Shown one piece after another: positions 25,976 to 36,967 of a DNA stretch of 64,000 nucleotides. Within the stretch, counting starts at the first letter, position 1. Every line of letters begins with the position of its first letter. The notes below the pieces were generated by a model. It did no database searches. It saw only the letters and a list, made by a program, of their open reading frames with translations, and was not told where the DNA came from. Source of the DNA: Botryosphaeria dothidea (taxonomy: Eukaryota; Ascomycota; Dothideomycetes; Botryosphaeriales; Botryosphaeriaceae); the NCBI GenBank assembly GCA_011503125.2, contig WWBZ02000016.1, positions 1,116,001-1,180,000 on the forward strand, in the 5' to 3' direction. The translations under genes were made by a program, and so were the position numbers.

Positions 25976-27489
25976 ATGGCGACCGAGACCTCGACGACGA
26001 ATTCCTCTGGGAGTCAGCAGAAGGTGCAGTTACGTGCGGAGACGTCCATAGACTATGATAAAGAAGAAGTGAGTTGAAAACAGGAGATTTTGACGGCTTG
26101 TGCTCAACGTTTTCCCAGTACAAATACAAGGACTATCTCTCACATCACACCCCCGGGCTGCAACCGCCGCTGCAAGCGTTCGCGCATGAAGATGTCGGAC
26201 TCCGGGCCGACCCGGCAAAGCCAAACCTTCTCGGGTCCCCTGACGCTGAGTTAGAAGAGATCACTCCGGCTATCGGTACTGAAATCCGCGGCATCCAACT
26301 GAGCAGCTTGTTGTCAGCGCAACTGGATGAGCTTGCGCTGCTTGCAGCAGAGAGAGGCGTGGTTATCTTCAAAGACCAGGACTTCTCGGAAGCTGGACCA
26401 GAGCACTGGAAGGCATATGGACAGCATTTCGGGCCGCTGCATGTCCATCAGATGGGCGGACAGATCAAAGACTATCCTGAGATTCTGCCGGTGTATCGAG
26501 ACTTCACGTACGTTTCTCTTCGGAATTTGTGATCTGTGTTAAGCTAATGATTCTCAGCGCTGGTGCTGTGGACAATGAAATCAAAGACAACATCACAAGT
26601 GTCAAATGGCATAGTGACATGAGCTATGAGATGTAAGCTGCCAGAGTGCAATTCTGGTGGAGTAGGAGCTGACCATTAACAAGCAATGGCATGGGGACAA
26701 CGACTTTCTTCGTCCTGAGCACTCCACCGTCCGGCGGAGACACACTGTACCTGTCGACCACGGCAGCTTATGAACACCTGTCTGAGTCGTTCCGTGAAAG
26801 ACTGCACGGACTGTACGCGGTGCACTCCGGCTATGACCAGGCTTCAGTTCACGACCATCGCGATCGGTACATCAGAGAGCCGATTGAGACAGAGCATCCA
26901 GTCATCCGACTGCATCCTGTGAGCCAGTTCCTTGCCGAGAATTCCGTGAATGTAGAGGCATCTGACTGAGATCTTGCAGGTGACTAAGAAATACTCGCTA
27001 TATGTCAATCGACTGTATACGAAGAGAATAGTCGGCTGGAAGCGCGAGGAAAGCGGTAGAGCTGCCTGGAGTGTGATAAGCGAATGCTTTGCTTACGAAC
27101 CTGTACAGATTTCCTTCTGAACTTCCTGTTTGATCACATCGAACGCGGCCAGGACTGGCACATCCGCATACACTGGAAGCCTGGTACAGTGGTAGTGTAT
27201 GACAATCGTGTGACGCAGCAGTAAGCAGCCTTGCCATCCTGGTATGTTAGAGAGTTGCCGCTGACTTTGAGTTACAGTTCTGCGTTGAGGGATTTCCGAG
27301 TTGAAGAAAAGAAAACATTTCGCCACATGATCCGCATAACTCCCCAGTTTGTCTTCCGAATCTTCATATCAGAAGTACAGAAACGCTAACAGATGACGAA
27401 TCACCTTTAGGTCTGAAAGGCCATTCTTCAAGCCGACGGATGAGGATGGTCCGAACAGTGCTGTCGGATTGGGAAGCAGCGCCGCGTGA
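25976..27489 (+). CDS. TauD-type Fe(II)/2-oxoglutarate-dependent dioxygenase
   Basis: Eight short exons (25976-26068, 26119-26507, 26558-26632, 26684-26918, 26980-27055, 27109-27220, 27278-27346, 27411-27489) give 375 aa, the usual fungal length. The start was chosen because MATETSTTNSSG splices in frame to YKYKDYLSHHTPGLQP, a family-typical N-terminus. The iron-binding triad is intact: His179 and Asp181 in KWHSDMSYE, and His327 in VTQHSALRDF. A conserved arginine for 2-oxoglutarate follows in FRHMIR (Arg346, or Arg342). Fungal members (Jlp1-like) oxidise sulfonates or related acids, releasing sulfite, and are often sulfur-repressed. Pairing with a divergent anion permease supports use of an external acidic substrate. 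Confidence 0.9.
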
Positions 27490-27696
27490 ATTGGCAAACT
27501 GGGCTCGCAGTGACTAGTTTTAATCTGAATGATGATTGATTGCGCATGTGTGTTGAAGGAACGAGACGAGATGAGACGAGAAGCACAGAGGCGCGTTGTT
27601 GAAAGACGCGTTGCGGGGCCGATGACGACACGCGGGGCGCCCTCTCCAAACAAACCTCCGCCCCGAAAATTTTGGGCGCCAACCCTCTTCCCCACC

Positions 27697-28849
27697 ATGC
27701 CGCCGCCTTCGTCGCGTGTCCCTTCGCTGCTTCAACCATACGTGCGCCTGCCTCCTGCCGGCTCCCTACACCTCCTCACTAGTATCCTCGGCGCCAGCAC
27801 CAATTGGCTGCTTATCCGATACCTATGTAGCGCCTTCGCCGGTAGTGACGCCCGCAAGGCGCGTCCCGCCACAGATGGAGACAACGACGAACTAGACGGC
27901 CGTGAGGAGGATGTAGCCGTGATACTCGTCAGCTTTTTGCGTGATTGGGAGTTCTGGAAGACCGAGGGCCGCAGAGCTGGGGTATAGACAAGCCCGACAC
28001 CCCCCACCACCCGCGGAACCCAGACAAGCCAGGCTGACTCCGCTCAAGGGCCTCGATCTCGCCCGCCTAGCCCAGCGGAACCGCTTCGCCTTCGTCGACG
28101 GCCTCTCCAACCTCTTCCTCCCCTCCGACGCCGACTCCGCAGCTCCGCCAGCCACCCCATCGCCGACCTCGCCCCTCCCCGTCCGCGGCGCCCGCACCAT
28201 AACCCCGCGCACGCCCCCTCCACAGCCGCACCCCTCCACCACCGCACCCAGACCCGCACCCGCCGCCCACGCCCCCGCGACCCCGGCGCCAACCTTCTCT
28301 CTCACCGCTCCGACCCTCTCCGCCCTCGAAATAGCCATCCACAAAGCGCAGGCCCACCTGACCGCCGCCTCCCCCAAATGCCGCCTCCTCCTCGTCCTCG
28401 ACGCCCCCGACTTCCTCCTCGCTGCGGCCGAAGACGCCATCAGCCCCGCCGCCCTCGCCTCCGCGCTGCTCTCGCTCCGCGCATCCGTCCACGCCACGGT
28501 GCTCTCGCTCTCCGCCGACACGCCGCTCGTGGCGAGCGCCGTCGATGCGATCGCGCAGGATGCTGCGGCGGGTGGGCACCACACGCCGTTGGAGGCGGCA
28601 CACGCGGCGTTTTTTGTGGGGCAGGCGCATGTGGCGGATTGGTGTTTGAGTCTGCGGTTGTTGGATACGGGGGTTGCGGCGGATGTGAGCGGGGTGTTGA
28701 GGGTGACGAGGGGGGACAATGGGGAGGAGGCGGAAGAGGATGCGGACGAGGAGAAGGCGATGGAGGAGAAGGAGGTGTTGTATTATATTGGTGGGGATGG
28801 TGGCGTGCGCGTGTTTGAGAGGGGCGCTGGGGGCAGGGAGGGACAATAA
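27697..28849 (+). CDS. ELP6: Elongator complex subunit Elp6
   Basis: Two exons, 27697-27981 and 28049-28849, give 361 aa. The intron has a GTATAG donor and a CAAG acceptor and joins EGRRAG to GLDLARL in frame. The N-terminus LLQPYVRLPPAGSLHLLTS, then ILGASTNWLLIRYL, is the Elp6 signature; later LLLVLDAPDFLL and AHVADWCLSLRLLDTG fit the RecA-like fold of the Elp4-Elp5-Elp6 hexamer. That ring binds tRNA and supports wobble-uridine modification by Elongator. A Pro/Thr/Ala-rich insert (about residues 125-190) is longer than usual, and the C-terminus is acidic. The coding region is much more GC-rich than the flanks. Confidence 0.8.
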
Positions 28850-28979
28850 AAGGCGGTTGGGATGCGAGAGGGGTGGACATGCTCGCCCGGAAGACTTTTT
28901 CATGATATTATGGATCTATTACATTGGTCTAATACAGCCGTACACGTTCGTCGTTGCAGTTTGCTAGTAGCTCGTTTCC

Positions 28980-30468
28980 TCACGACATCATGAGGACGGC
29001 CAGAGCACCACCGATAGCACCGGCTCCCACGAATGCCCTCGAACTGCCCGAATCCGCGGCGACTGTGGTCGGTGCCGCCGTCCCGCTTGCACTCGAGACT
29101 GCGGAACCGGAGCTGGTAGTCGTCGCCGCCGCACCTGCGTCCGTGGCAGAGGCGGATGCAGAAGCAGATGACGAGGAAGTCGAAGAAGAGGAGCTTGACG
29201 AGTCTGTGGCAGTCGAGTTTTGCCCGTCAATGCTAGTGTTCACAGCCGCGTTGTTCTTGACAATGCCGTTGGCGGAATCCAGCCACGCAATGTCGGCAGG
29301 CGTGGAGTCATTGCTGGGAAAGTTGGGGGAGGTGATGGTGACGTCGTTGATGGACTTGATGGCGGGGACGTGGATTCTGAGTGATGTGTGAGTTGGCAGG
29401 CACAGAGGAGACTGATATAAGGGGAATGGAATAGAAGCAGAACGTGCAGCAGATGTGGGAGAGAAAGAGATCCTTACTCAGAAAAGGTTCCGTTGAGAAA
29501 CAGCGTTCCTTCCACAGTCTCGAGGGAGGGGAAACCAAACGAGCTCACGTTGGTGCTGGAGATGGTCAGGTCGCCGCCGACCGACCTGAGAGCGGAGAGG
29601 TCGATGGACGTGAGCTTGGATTCATCGATGATGGCGAGGTCTCCGCCTACGGTCTCGAGCTTGGAGAGGTCCAGATCATCGGACGACCTGCCGTTCCGGC
29701 CTGTGCCGATGATCAAGGAGCCGTCGACGGAGGTCAGCGCAGGGACCTCGATCTCTGACGCGTTCCTGATAGTGATGCTTCCGGCGGCCTCGAGCTTCTT
29801 GAGAGTGATGCGTAGTTTGTCGCCGTTACTTGCGATCTCCAGAGAGTCGGTGATGCGCTCTACGGGCAAGTCGATGTCTTGCATGTAATTGTTGTAGCAG
29901 ATCCTGATGCTGGATACCTCGGGGGAGGGCTCAATGCCGTCGACGGTGGACAGGAACGTGTTTTGGATGTCGAGAGAGTCAACGCCGCTGAGCCCGGTTG
30001 TAAAGGACAACTGTGACAGCGATGGCAAGCTCAAAAGCTCAAACTTTTCCACTGAGGTCCATCTAGGGAAGTTCAGGGAGGAGAGAATGGTGAGCTGCGA
30101 AGCATTGAAATTTCCGACGCTTTTGAGGGAATCGGCGCTGAGATCCATGAGCTGATCGACGTGGGAGGCGGTAAAGGTGCCGGTAATTTCCTCAATATCG
30201 TCCAAGGAAAAGTCCCCCGTGGCGCTGGTCGCGATAGTCACGTCGCCTGTGTAGGTCTTGCAAGCAGCCAGGGCCTTGCTGTCTGCGGTAGTTTCTATGG
30301 TGATGGTTCCGGAGCATTTTGAATCTGAGCTGCCGTTAGCCTTGCTTATGGAAACGAGTTTGCGTGTATGGGCAATTTGGATACAGGGTCTCTCGTACCA
30401 GCTGCTGAAGCAATGCCCAGACACAAGGTAGAAATAGCCACAACACCGAGGCTTCTCAAAGAACCCAT
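28980..30468 (-). CDS. ECM33/SPS2-like GPI-anchored cell-wall protein
   Basis: Three exons, 30468-30399, 30324-29478 and 29376-28980, give 437 aa. A signal peptide (GVVAISTLCLGIASAA) precedes DSKCSGTITIE. The body is a series of receptor-L-type leucine-rich beta repeats (for example LETVGGDLAI, LRSVGGDLTI, VDGSLIIG). A long Ser/Thr/Ala-rich stalk and a hydrophobic tail (FVGAGAIGGALAVLMMS) behind a small-residue omega site indicate GPI anchoring. Family members act in cell-wall organisation. All frames are open. A broken paralogue lies 12 kb away on the same strand (42126-43395). Confidence 0.88.
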
Positions 30469-31673
30469 ATTGAAAGTTCTCACAGCAGATAATTATGAGA
30501 TGGGTAATACAGTTTCGTTGGAAACGCCGTGTTTGCGCGCGTGCAACGAACGTACGAGCAAGGAAAAATTCAACGATCTGGCGACCAAGCGATATTATAG
30601 TAAAAGGTTTGGTATTTTGCCAAGGAAATGTTCAATTTTGTGGTGGGTACAATCGAATCCTCATCGGTACTTACTTCCAATATGGGAAAGTCGTGATGTG
30701 ACACCGCCATTGAAGAGCAGCCAGTTGAACAGCAGAGCACGTCTCGCAGCAACAATGAGAAAAGTGAAAAGCAGCCAAAGTCCCGATATTCTTGAAAATA
30801 TGTGCTGTAGTAACGAGTTCTGTCAGACAGCCAGGCAATTGGTGTTGTCGCAACGGCCGTTCTGAATGGAAGGCACGTAGACTGTGTCCGGAAATAGCGT
30901 CGCGGAGGCACGATGTCCGTAGGGCTTGCGGCAACCTAAAATTAGCAGGCTTCTCTACTGATACCGTGGCGTGAGCTCTCGTGCATGGGTGCGATATCAA
31001 TGTGGCTGTTGGCGAATGGTTGGACGGTCACGAAGCCACCGGAGCAGGCGCTGGTTGTGGATACGAGAGCCGCATCTGGCCCTTTGGGAATGTAGATCTA
31101 GCATCACAACCATCTCGCTCAGGCTTGGTGTAGGTATTCTTTTGATGCTGTCTGCAAACTTTGTAGAGAATCTAGACAATTACAACGTATGCTCAAGATG
31201 CAGTATGGGCCTGTATGCGAAGGTGGCAGAAGTGCCGGTTACTGGCGATTGTTGGCCAGCTGCAGGGACAGCTTGGTGCACCAGGCTGCAGTCGCGGCGG
31301 GCGGCTTGGCGAAACTGGGCGAGACAATTGAAGAATTCAAGTCAGGCAGCGGAGAAGGCGAGGGCGCCTGTAAAAACCCACGATTACGAAGAGCCGGGTG
31401 TGCTGACGCGCTTTCCCGTTGTCGACACGGTCGCAAGTCGTTACGTGGTTGCTCGTAGCAGCTGAGAGTCGTTGCAAAGCGGCTAAGACGCATCGCCTCA
31501 CAATGCGCACAAAGTCTAGGAGGTACGGACGACGGGCGTTGAGAAAACAATATGGTGCGGGTGTGGCAGTGACGGAAGGGACGAAATTCCTCACTGGCAG
31601 CTTCCTGCTCATTTCTCTTTAATCGAACTTTGAATCCCTCCACTGCTCCGAGATCACAACCAACTCCATGGTT
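30469..31673. other. Intergenic region, no gene recognised
   Basis: Overlapping open frames of 60-165 codons on both strands, none with recognisable domains or consistent introns. It marks the left edge of the block of broken genes. Confidence 0.35.
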
Positions 31674-32676
31674 CTAAACTGTGCAACCCTCACCGTCTTC
31701 GTCTCCATGTTCTTCGAAGACTGGGGCTGCTGCTGTTATCCCAACGAGGAAGAGCCCATCCGGCCAAACGTTCTGAAGCGCGACTTCGTCCTCCCACAAG
31801 CTTGCGCCACCGCTCGAGTGCTGTTGTTGTTCCAGCCCCCCTACTTCCCTTAAGTCGCCCAACCTCGCCTCCCACCGCCTCCCCATCTGCGTCAACTCAA
31901 ACGCGCCAACCGCCGCATGCCTCCACCCACCGTCGTCGCCGTCATCCCGCCCCTTCACCCGCAGCTCCAAGTGCTCCGCGACCTCGCAGTCAAACCCATC
32001 GAGCCGCACGAACCACGCCTCCTCGAGTCTCTTGATGGCCTGCAGCAGGCCCTGCTCGATGGCGCGGTTGGGCGCCACGCGCGGGACGATGACGGAGCGG
32101 TCGGTCAGGAGTTCGGCCGCCCAGCCGCGCACGCCGTGCGTCTGCAGCACTGCGCGGCAGCAGCCGGCGTACGTGTTGAGGGATGCCGTCTTGTTGACGG
32201 CGAAGCGGCGGAGGCAGAGTGCTACGGTGGCGGTGGGGAGGTTGAGCGCGAGACAGGGGAGGTGGATGTGGTGCCAGAAGAGGTTTTTTCAGGGTTGCGG
32301 TGTGGTCGTCGTTTTTGGTGGCCTCGGCGGCGGCGCTTTTGTTGGTGTGCGGTCGGGTGGTGGTGTTGATGGTGTTGCTGTACGCTTCGAGTGTGGCGGA
32401 GAGGTCGTCGAAGTGGGCGGTGTCGGTAGCGGAGAGCGTGATGGGTGCAGAGGCTGTGGCGACTTTGTAGTCGACCGTGAGCATGTAGCAGAGCCAGTTG
32501 CGCAGACGGTGGTTGGAGCGTGCGTCCGCGTTGCCGGAGGACGAGTGGGCTCTGTGATCGAGGGCGCGGCAGGCGATTTTGATCACGTCGGTGCGTGAGG
32601 GATCGCGCTGGGGAAAGGTGGCGGCGTAGGAGGGAGGCTCGTCCTCGCGGTTGGCCGTTGGATGTGCGGTAGCCAT
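31674..32676 (-). pseudogene. Hypothetical gene with single frameshift in an A6 run
   Basis: Two overlapping frames form one protein: start MATAHPTANRED at 32676 and stop at 31674. The first frame becomes low-quality after ATLKK, while the second continues with protein-like sequence (NLFWHHIHLPCL, then RRFAVNKTASLNTYAGCC). The switch falls at a homopolymer of six A on the coding strand (plus-strand T6, 32284-32289). The span is 1003 nt; one base fewer gives exactly 334 codons, so a single 1-nt insertion explains it. No GT donor is available for an intron. Function unknown; no signal peptide or clear membrane helix. Either a recent mutation or a homopolymer sequencing error. Confidence 0.6.
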
Positions 32677-32937
32677 TTGCTACACTGTGTAACGCTGGAG
32701 GATGGTGGGTATCTTTCAAGTTTTGATCTTTCGTGAAGCGCGACTTGCTTATATGAAAGTTTTCGAATCGGATTTTGGGCCAGCAGGGTTTGGTTCAACA
32801 ACGTCAGTGCTCGAAATCCCAGGATCTACACACCATTTGAGAACCATCTGGCATGGTTTAGATGTGCAAAGTATCACTGAGCCGGGAAATAGTATCATCG
32901 AAGGTTCTGTAACCAAGCTCTTACAACGCACCGAAGA

Positions 32938-33311
32938 TCACCACGTTCTCACTTCCATCAAGGCGGCTCTCGGATCTCCAGGGGAGGCTTGATAGTCGAA
33001 AGGGGAACCAGACTTGCGGCCCTGCTCCACTTGAGAATAGCCAGCAGCGCGCATCAGCAAATCCTTGGGCATCTCGTTCATAGGTGATCAGAGATCAGGG
33101 TTGCAGTAACGCGCAGTGAAGCTCTTCTTTACCTCAGTGCCGGCACCGTACTCCAGCTTGCAGGTCGGCGGGATGTGCTCGATAACGTACGACAGTAGGT
33201 CAGCCTAGTTCTCGGTGCCCTGTGGTAAGCCTGTTTGGTACGTATTAGTGATGCACACGAAACGCAGGCGGACCATGACTTGGAATGGACGTAGGTCGAC
33301 CTCGTCGTAGT
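32938..33311 (-). pseudogene. Unidentified protein relic with two in-frame nonsense codons
   Basis: One minus-strand frame reads as continuous protein-like sequence from HYDEVDLRPFQVMVRLRF through ADLLSYVIEHIPPTCKLEYG, then EVKKSFTARYCNPDL and SPMNEMPKDLLMRAAGYS to FDYQASPGDPRAALMEV. It is broken only by a TAG (after GTEN) and a TGA (after CNPDL). Changing either stop back by one T-to-C gives Gln or Arg, so both fit C-to-T decay. No start codon or upstream exon seen; the left end runs into a TA-rich tract. Family not recognised. Confidence 0.5.
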
Positions 33312-33818
33312 GTAATTGGTCACACGATGAGTCTCAACTATTAAATAATTTACTACTTATTTCTATAAAAACTTTAAAATCTAGAGTTGCTTAAATATAG
33401 GTTTAGTTTAGTATTCCAGCGCGGGCCTTAGCTGCATGTTTCCCTATTAAGCGCTTGCGACGCCGGTCCGCATAAGCTGAACATGCAAGGCGCTGCAACA
33501 AAGATTTTATTATGTTCTAGTAACATGTGATTGGTTGAAGTAAGATTACTGCGATGCTCTATCTTAAAAATAGAAAGATATACGTAAGCCTTCGTATGCA
33601 GTGTCACCATATACGTCTTTCTAACCATTAAGAAGATGACAGTTGGCGCCTATGGCTTGTAATAATTTATGCACGCAGTCGAGTGCCTTCGTAAGCTCCG
33701 GTTATAAAGACTGGCCCTTAGCCAGCCGAAAACTCATATCTAGCCTTGTATACCAATATTGATATTCAACTACGCTATAGGGCACAATTTCCAGCCTTTT
33801 CTATTACCCTAGCCTGCT
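33312..33818. repeat. TA-rich tract (RIP-like composition)
   Basis: About 500 bp, strongly enriched in TA, TTA and ATA words compared with the rest of the window, especially 33340-33420 and 33530-33600. No gene. Composition is like repeat remnants degraded by C-to-T mutation; the original element cannot be named. Confidence 0.4.
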
Positions 33819-35722
33819 ATGGCTTTACTATACATCCTCTTAGCATTCCCGTTGGTCGTTTTCGCCGTACCGCTGCAGAACATCACCGTTACTGTCCCGG
33901 AGGGGACATCCAACCATGGCGACCCGCGCCTTCTATGTACCCCAACAACGGCTATAGATGTAGCAAAGTTTTTTCTGGGAAATTACATTGCTCATGTTGC
34001 AACGATCATTCTCTTGCCTGGAGAAGCTCCAATTCCTGCATTTCTCTCCATGGTATGTACCTTGCTATACCCAGTATCTGGGTTGCGCAGAGGTCTAGAG
34101 GCCATGGGAAGACATGCGAGGCTCCCAAAAAAAGCAACACCTCTCGAGATTGCCCTAAGAGCAGGAGCACTTTGCGAAGTTGTGCGTTTGCCGGACTGGA
34201 AACCTCGACGCGGGGATCATATGCGCGACGTTGAAATTTTCCCTCGGCCAAAAATTTCGGAGGAAGCCAAGAACAGCTATGACGACACTCCCCAGGATGC
34301 TAGGATAACTGATGGCAAAGGAGCAACTGAGGATGTCTTCCTCAAACATGATGGAAGCGCCAATATCCAACGAAACATGGGATGGACAATCACTACGCGT
34401 TTGGATATCAAGAAAGTTACAACAGACTGTTTTTTTGCCTGCGACATCTTCATGGAGCTTTACTGGTCGCCAAGTCCACGGTCGATGCTCTCTACCACAA
34501 GGATACGCGCTTGCCATACTTTCACCTAAAGCAAACGTGTGCAATCTTTCCAACAAGAGCAATATACCTGATAACAAACCTGGAGGTGGACCCAAGGATG
34601 TGTCCAGGTGGCGTGACTTAAAGCACCTGAACAATTTCTTGCTAGATGCTTTCAACCCTTTCAAAGACGCTTCACCAGCTCCAAGAGATTATGCAGTGCA
34701 CTCGGTTGGATTTTGTTCATCGCACTCTATTTTACGCGGTGTGATCTCAATCTTCCAACTCATCTACGCAAGTTCCACGTTGTATCGCACTAAGGGAGAC
34801 CAGTTAGACAGATATGGTTACGCCGCATTTAGGTTGACCGTCACTCCATACTTACTCATATCCTTCGTTAACTTACTCAGATCACTCAACACCTAGTTAT
34901 CCTAGTGTCTTTCTCGTCCAAACAAGCATCATGGAAGAAGCCAAGCTTCGGGAAGATGGGGCTTTCGATGGCATTGTGGGAGAAATTACTGATCGATTCC
35001 CTCCCGAGAGGTTACGGCAACAATTCACGGTCGACGAAATCAGTAAGTATCTGCGCTCCAATCGCTATGCAAAGATACTTCTCGAGGCTAATAAGACCTT
35101 CAAAGAAAGAGTACATTCCGCACGACGAGTTCTGGAAACCTTATTTGATCCCTTCTTCAAATATTGCCGCACAGATACCCATGGGAACGACCGCAAACTC
35201 TTATGGAAGGCGGTATTTCTGGGAAACGAGGAACTTAAATTCACCGGTGTCTACTGTGAAGACACCTTGGGTACCAATAGCAGCGGCAAAACCCCTCAAG
35301 GACAAGACCAAACAGAGACAACAGGTGATTTCGTCCACACGGTGCGACTTCCTTATTCGGCCATAGAGCGCAAAGCCACGGACAAGATCTTTCAACCAAT
35401 GATCATGTTTTATCTGTCCCTTTGTTTCGGCCTTCTTCCTTTCGCTATTATCGGCCCGCTATCTCATTTTAATGATGGAGAAAGTACTAAAGTTCAACGA
35501 GGCTGGACCATGGCCTGGCTCGTCGTAGGGAATATTTTCGGCCATTATAGTTATGAGACTATAGAGACACTCTCTAATTCCGTCGCGTCACGCGCTTTGT
35601 CATTCAACTTTGTCAAGATTCCACTACTTAAAGTTCTTCTATACGGAGCTGCTACGGTTGGCGGAATGGTAGTTGTTGGTCAGATGCTTGTAGATTACGG
35701 TAATTGTGTACGCATGTATTGA
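33819..35722 (+). pseudogene. Multi-span membrane protein gene broken by two +1 shifts
   Basis: Three consecutive frames make one protein of a fungal family recognised by a signal peptide plus CTPTTAIDVAKFFLGNYIAH near the N-terminus. Frame 1 runs 33819 to about 34430, frame 2 from there to about 34890 (VHGRCSLPQGYALAIL, then YGYAAFRLTVTPYLLISFVN), frame 3 to 35722 (TPSYPSVFLVQTSIMEEA, then VVVGQMLVDYGNCVRMY). Each change is +1; the first sits at a T7 run (about 34429-34435), the second near CTCAACACC (about 34886). The span of 1904 nt minus two bases is 634 codons. No introns fit the switches. Family function is unknown; six or so helices suggest a plasma-membrane protein. Confidence 0.65.
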
Positions 35723-36967
35723 GATGGTTACCACATGGGCAGGAGACCACGCTGGGATGATATTCGGCAGTGCGACACAGGTTGTTGACTCCAGGTGGTT
35801 GAGCGATAGTCTGGAGGTCAGTTTAGGTTCCGGTATAGGTCGATCAGGCATTCGAAAAGGACAGAGAGAAGGGAAAAGCTGGGGTTGGTCGGGTAGCGGA
35901 AAGTCATGTATGGTGGAGTTCATTACATGGATGTTACTTATGACACACATGAAATTCACTCTTTGTTGTGTTCTCAATATGACCAGCGAGGGAGGTTGCC
36001 ACCGAGGATTGGGATGATGTTGTGTAGGACACGCCGTGGCGCTCGTCGGTGGTGAAGGAGGGTTTGGCATCTACGAGGGATAGGTTTGGCGGATGAAGCG
36101 AGGTAGGTGTTTGAAAGTGTGGTTTCGTCTTTGAGGTTGAGGGCTTCCTTAATGACAGCAGTCAAGCCGATATTGAACAAGATTCACAGTGGCGCGATGC
36201 GGTCGTTGTTGGCGAAGTGGGCTGAGCAGCTTTGTATCTGTTCTGAGGCTGGCAAATCTAGCGACGCACTGCGAAGGCGTAACACATGACCTGAAGAAAC
36301 CAGTGGATTACATGGAAATGGAGGAGCACGAGAGAGGCATGAGAAGCGAGCGCTGGGCGCATGCTGCAGCCTGTGGTGTGGTCTCCTCTCCAGTTGTCGG
36401 CTTCTTCGTCGAGCTCCTCATTTGTTTTGGCTACCTCTCCCTACCACTGTTTTGGGCGCGCGTGCAGCTTCGAGTCGTGAACTCATTACTGTGACGGGCG
36501 CGACCAGTGTCAGACGAGAGCGAGCTAGAGGAGACAGACAAATATATATGGCAGGAATGCTTCGCTGTTTGATCGGGTTGTGCGGTCGCGGGAAACCGAT
36601 GGGCTGTTGTGTGTTGGCGGCTAAGTATAGAGGGGACTTAAGGTTGAGAATTGTTCAGTAGACGAGAAACAGCAAGTCTCCACTGTGGGTCAGACAAGAG
36701 AGATACACTGGAAGAGTGGATGGATAGTGCGGAGCCTGATGACTTGTGATTCATCACCTTGCTCTGCTGTGATACCGAGTCGTCGGATAGTGCGCGCGCT
36801 GCTGTATCATGGAACGATACCGGCAGGATGAATTGCTTGTGGTGTAACGTGAACTCCGCACCATGACCCCAGCTCCACAATGACTTCATTGGATCTGAAG
36901 CGCAGTCCGATGTAGTGAAAATGTTCCCTCTCAGACCAACTTCAAAGCATTGTATCTTTGTATAACC
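35723..36967. other. Intergenic region with one half of a diverged repeat pair
   Basis: No gene supported. 36320-36510 is similar to 44015-44290 (see the repeat entries). Confidence 0.35.
36320..36510 (+). repeat. Diverged direct repeat, copy A
   Basis: Anchors shared with copy B at 44015-44290: GAGGAGC(A/G)CG(A/C)GAGAGGC(A/G)TGA at the left, a similar GCTACCTCTCC / TTGGG(C/T)GCGCG stretch, and an exact 20-base match TGTGACGGGCGCGACCAGTG at 36490-36509. Where the copies differ, copy A often has A or T where copy B has G or C in CpG context. Confidence 0.5.

Noticed and set aside
28044..28903. Long minus-strand frames over ELP6
   Set aside because: Antisense shadows caused by very high GC at third positions of ELP6.
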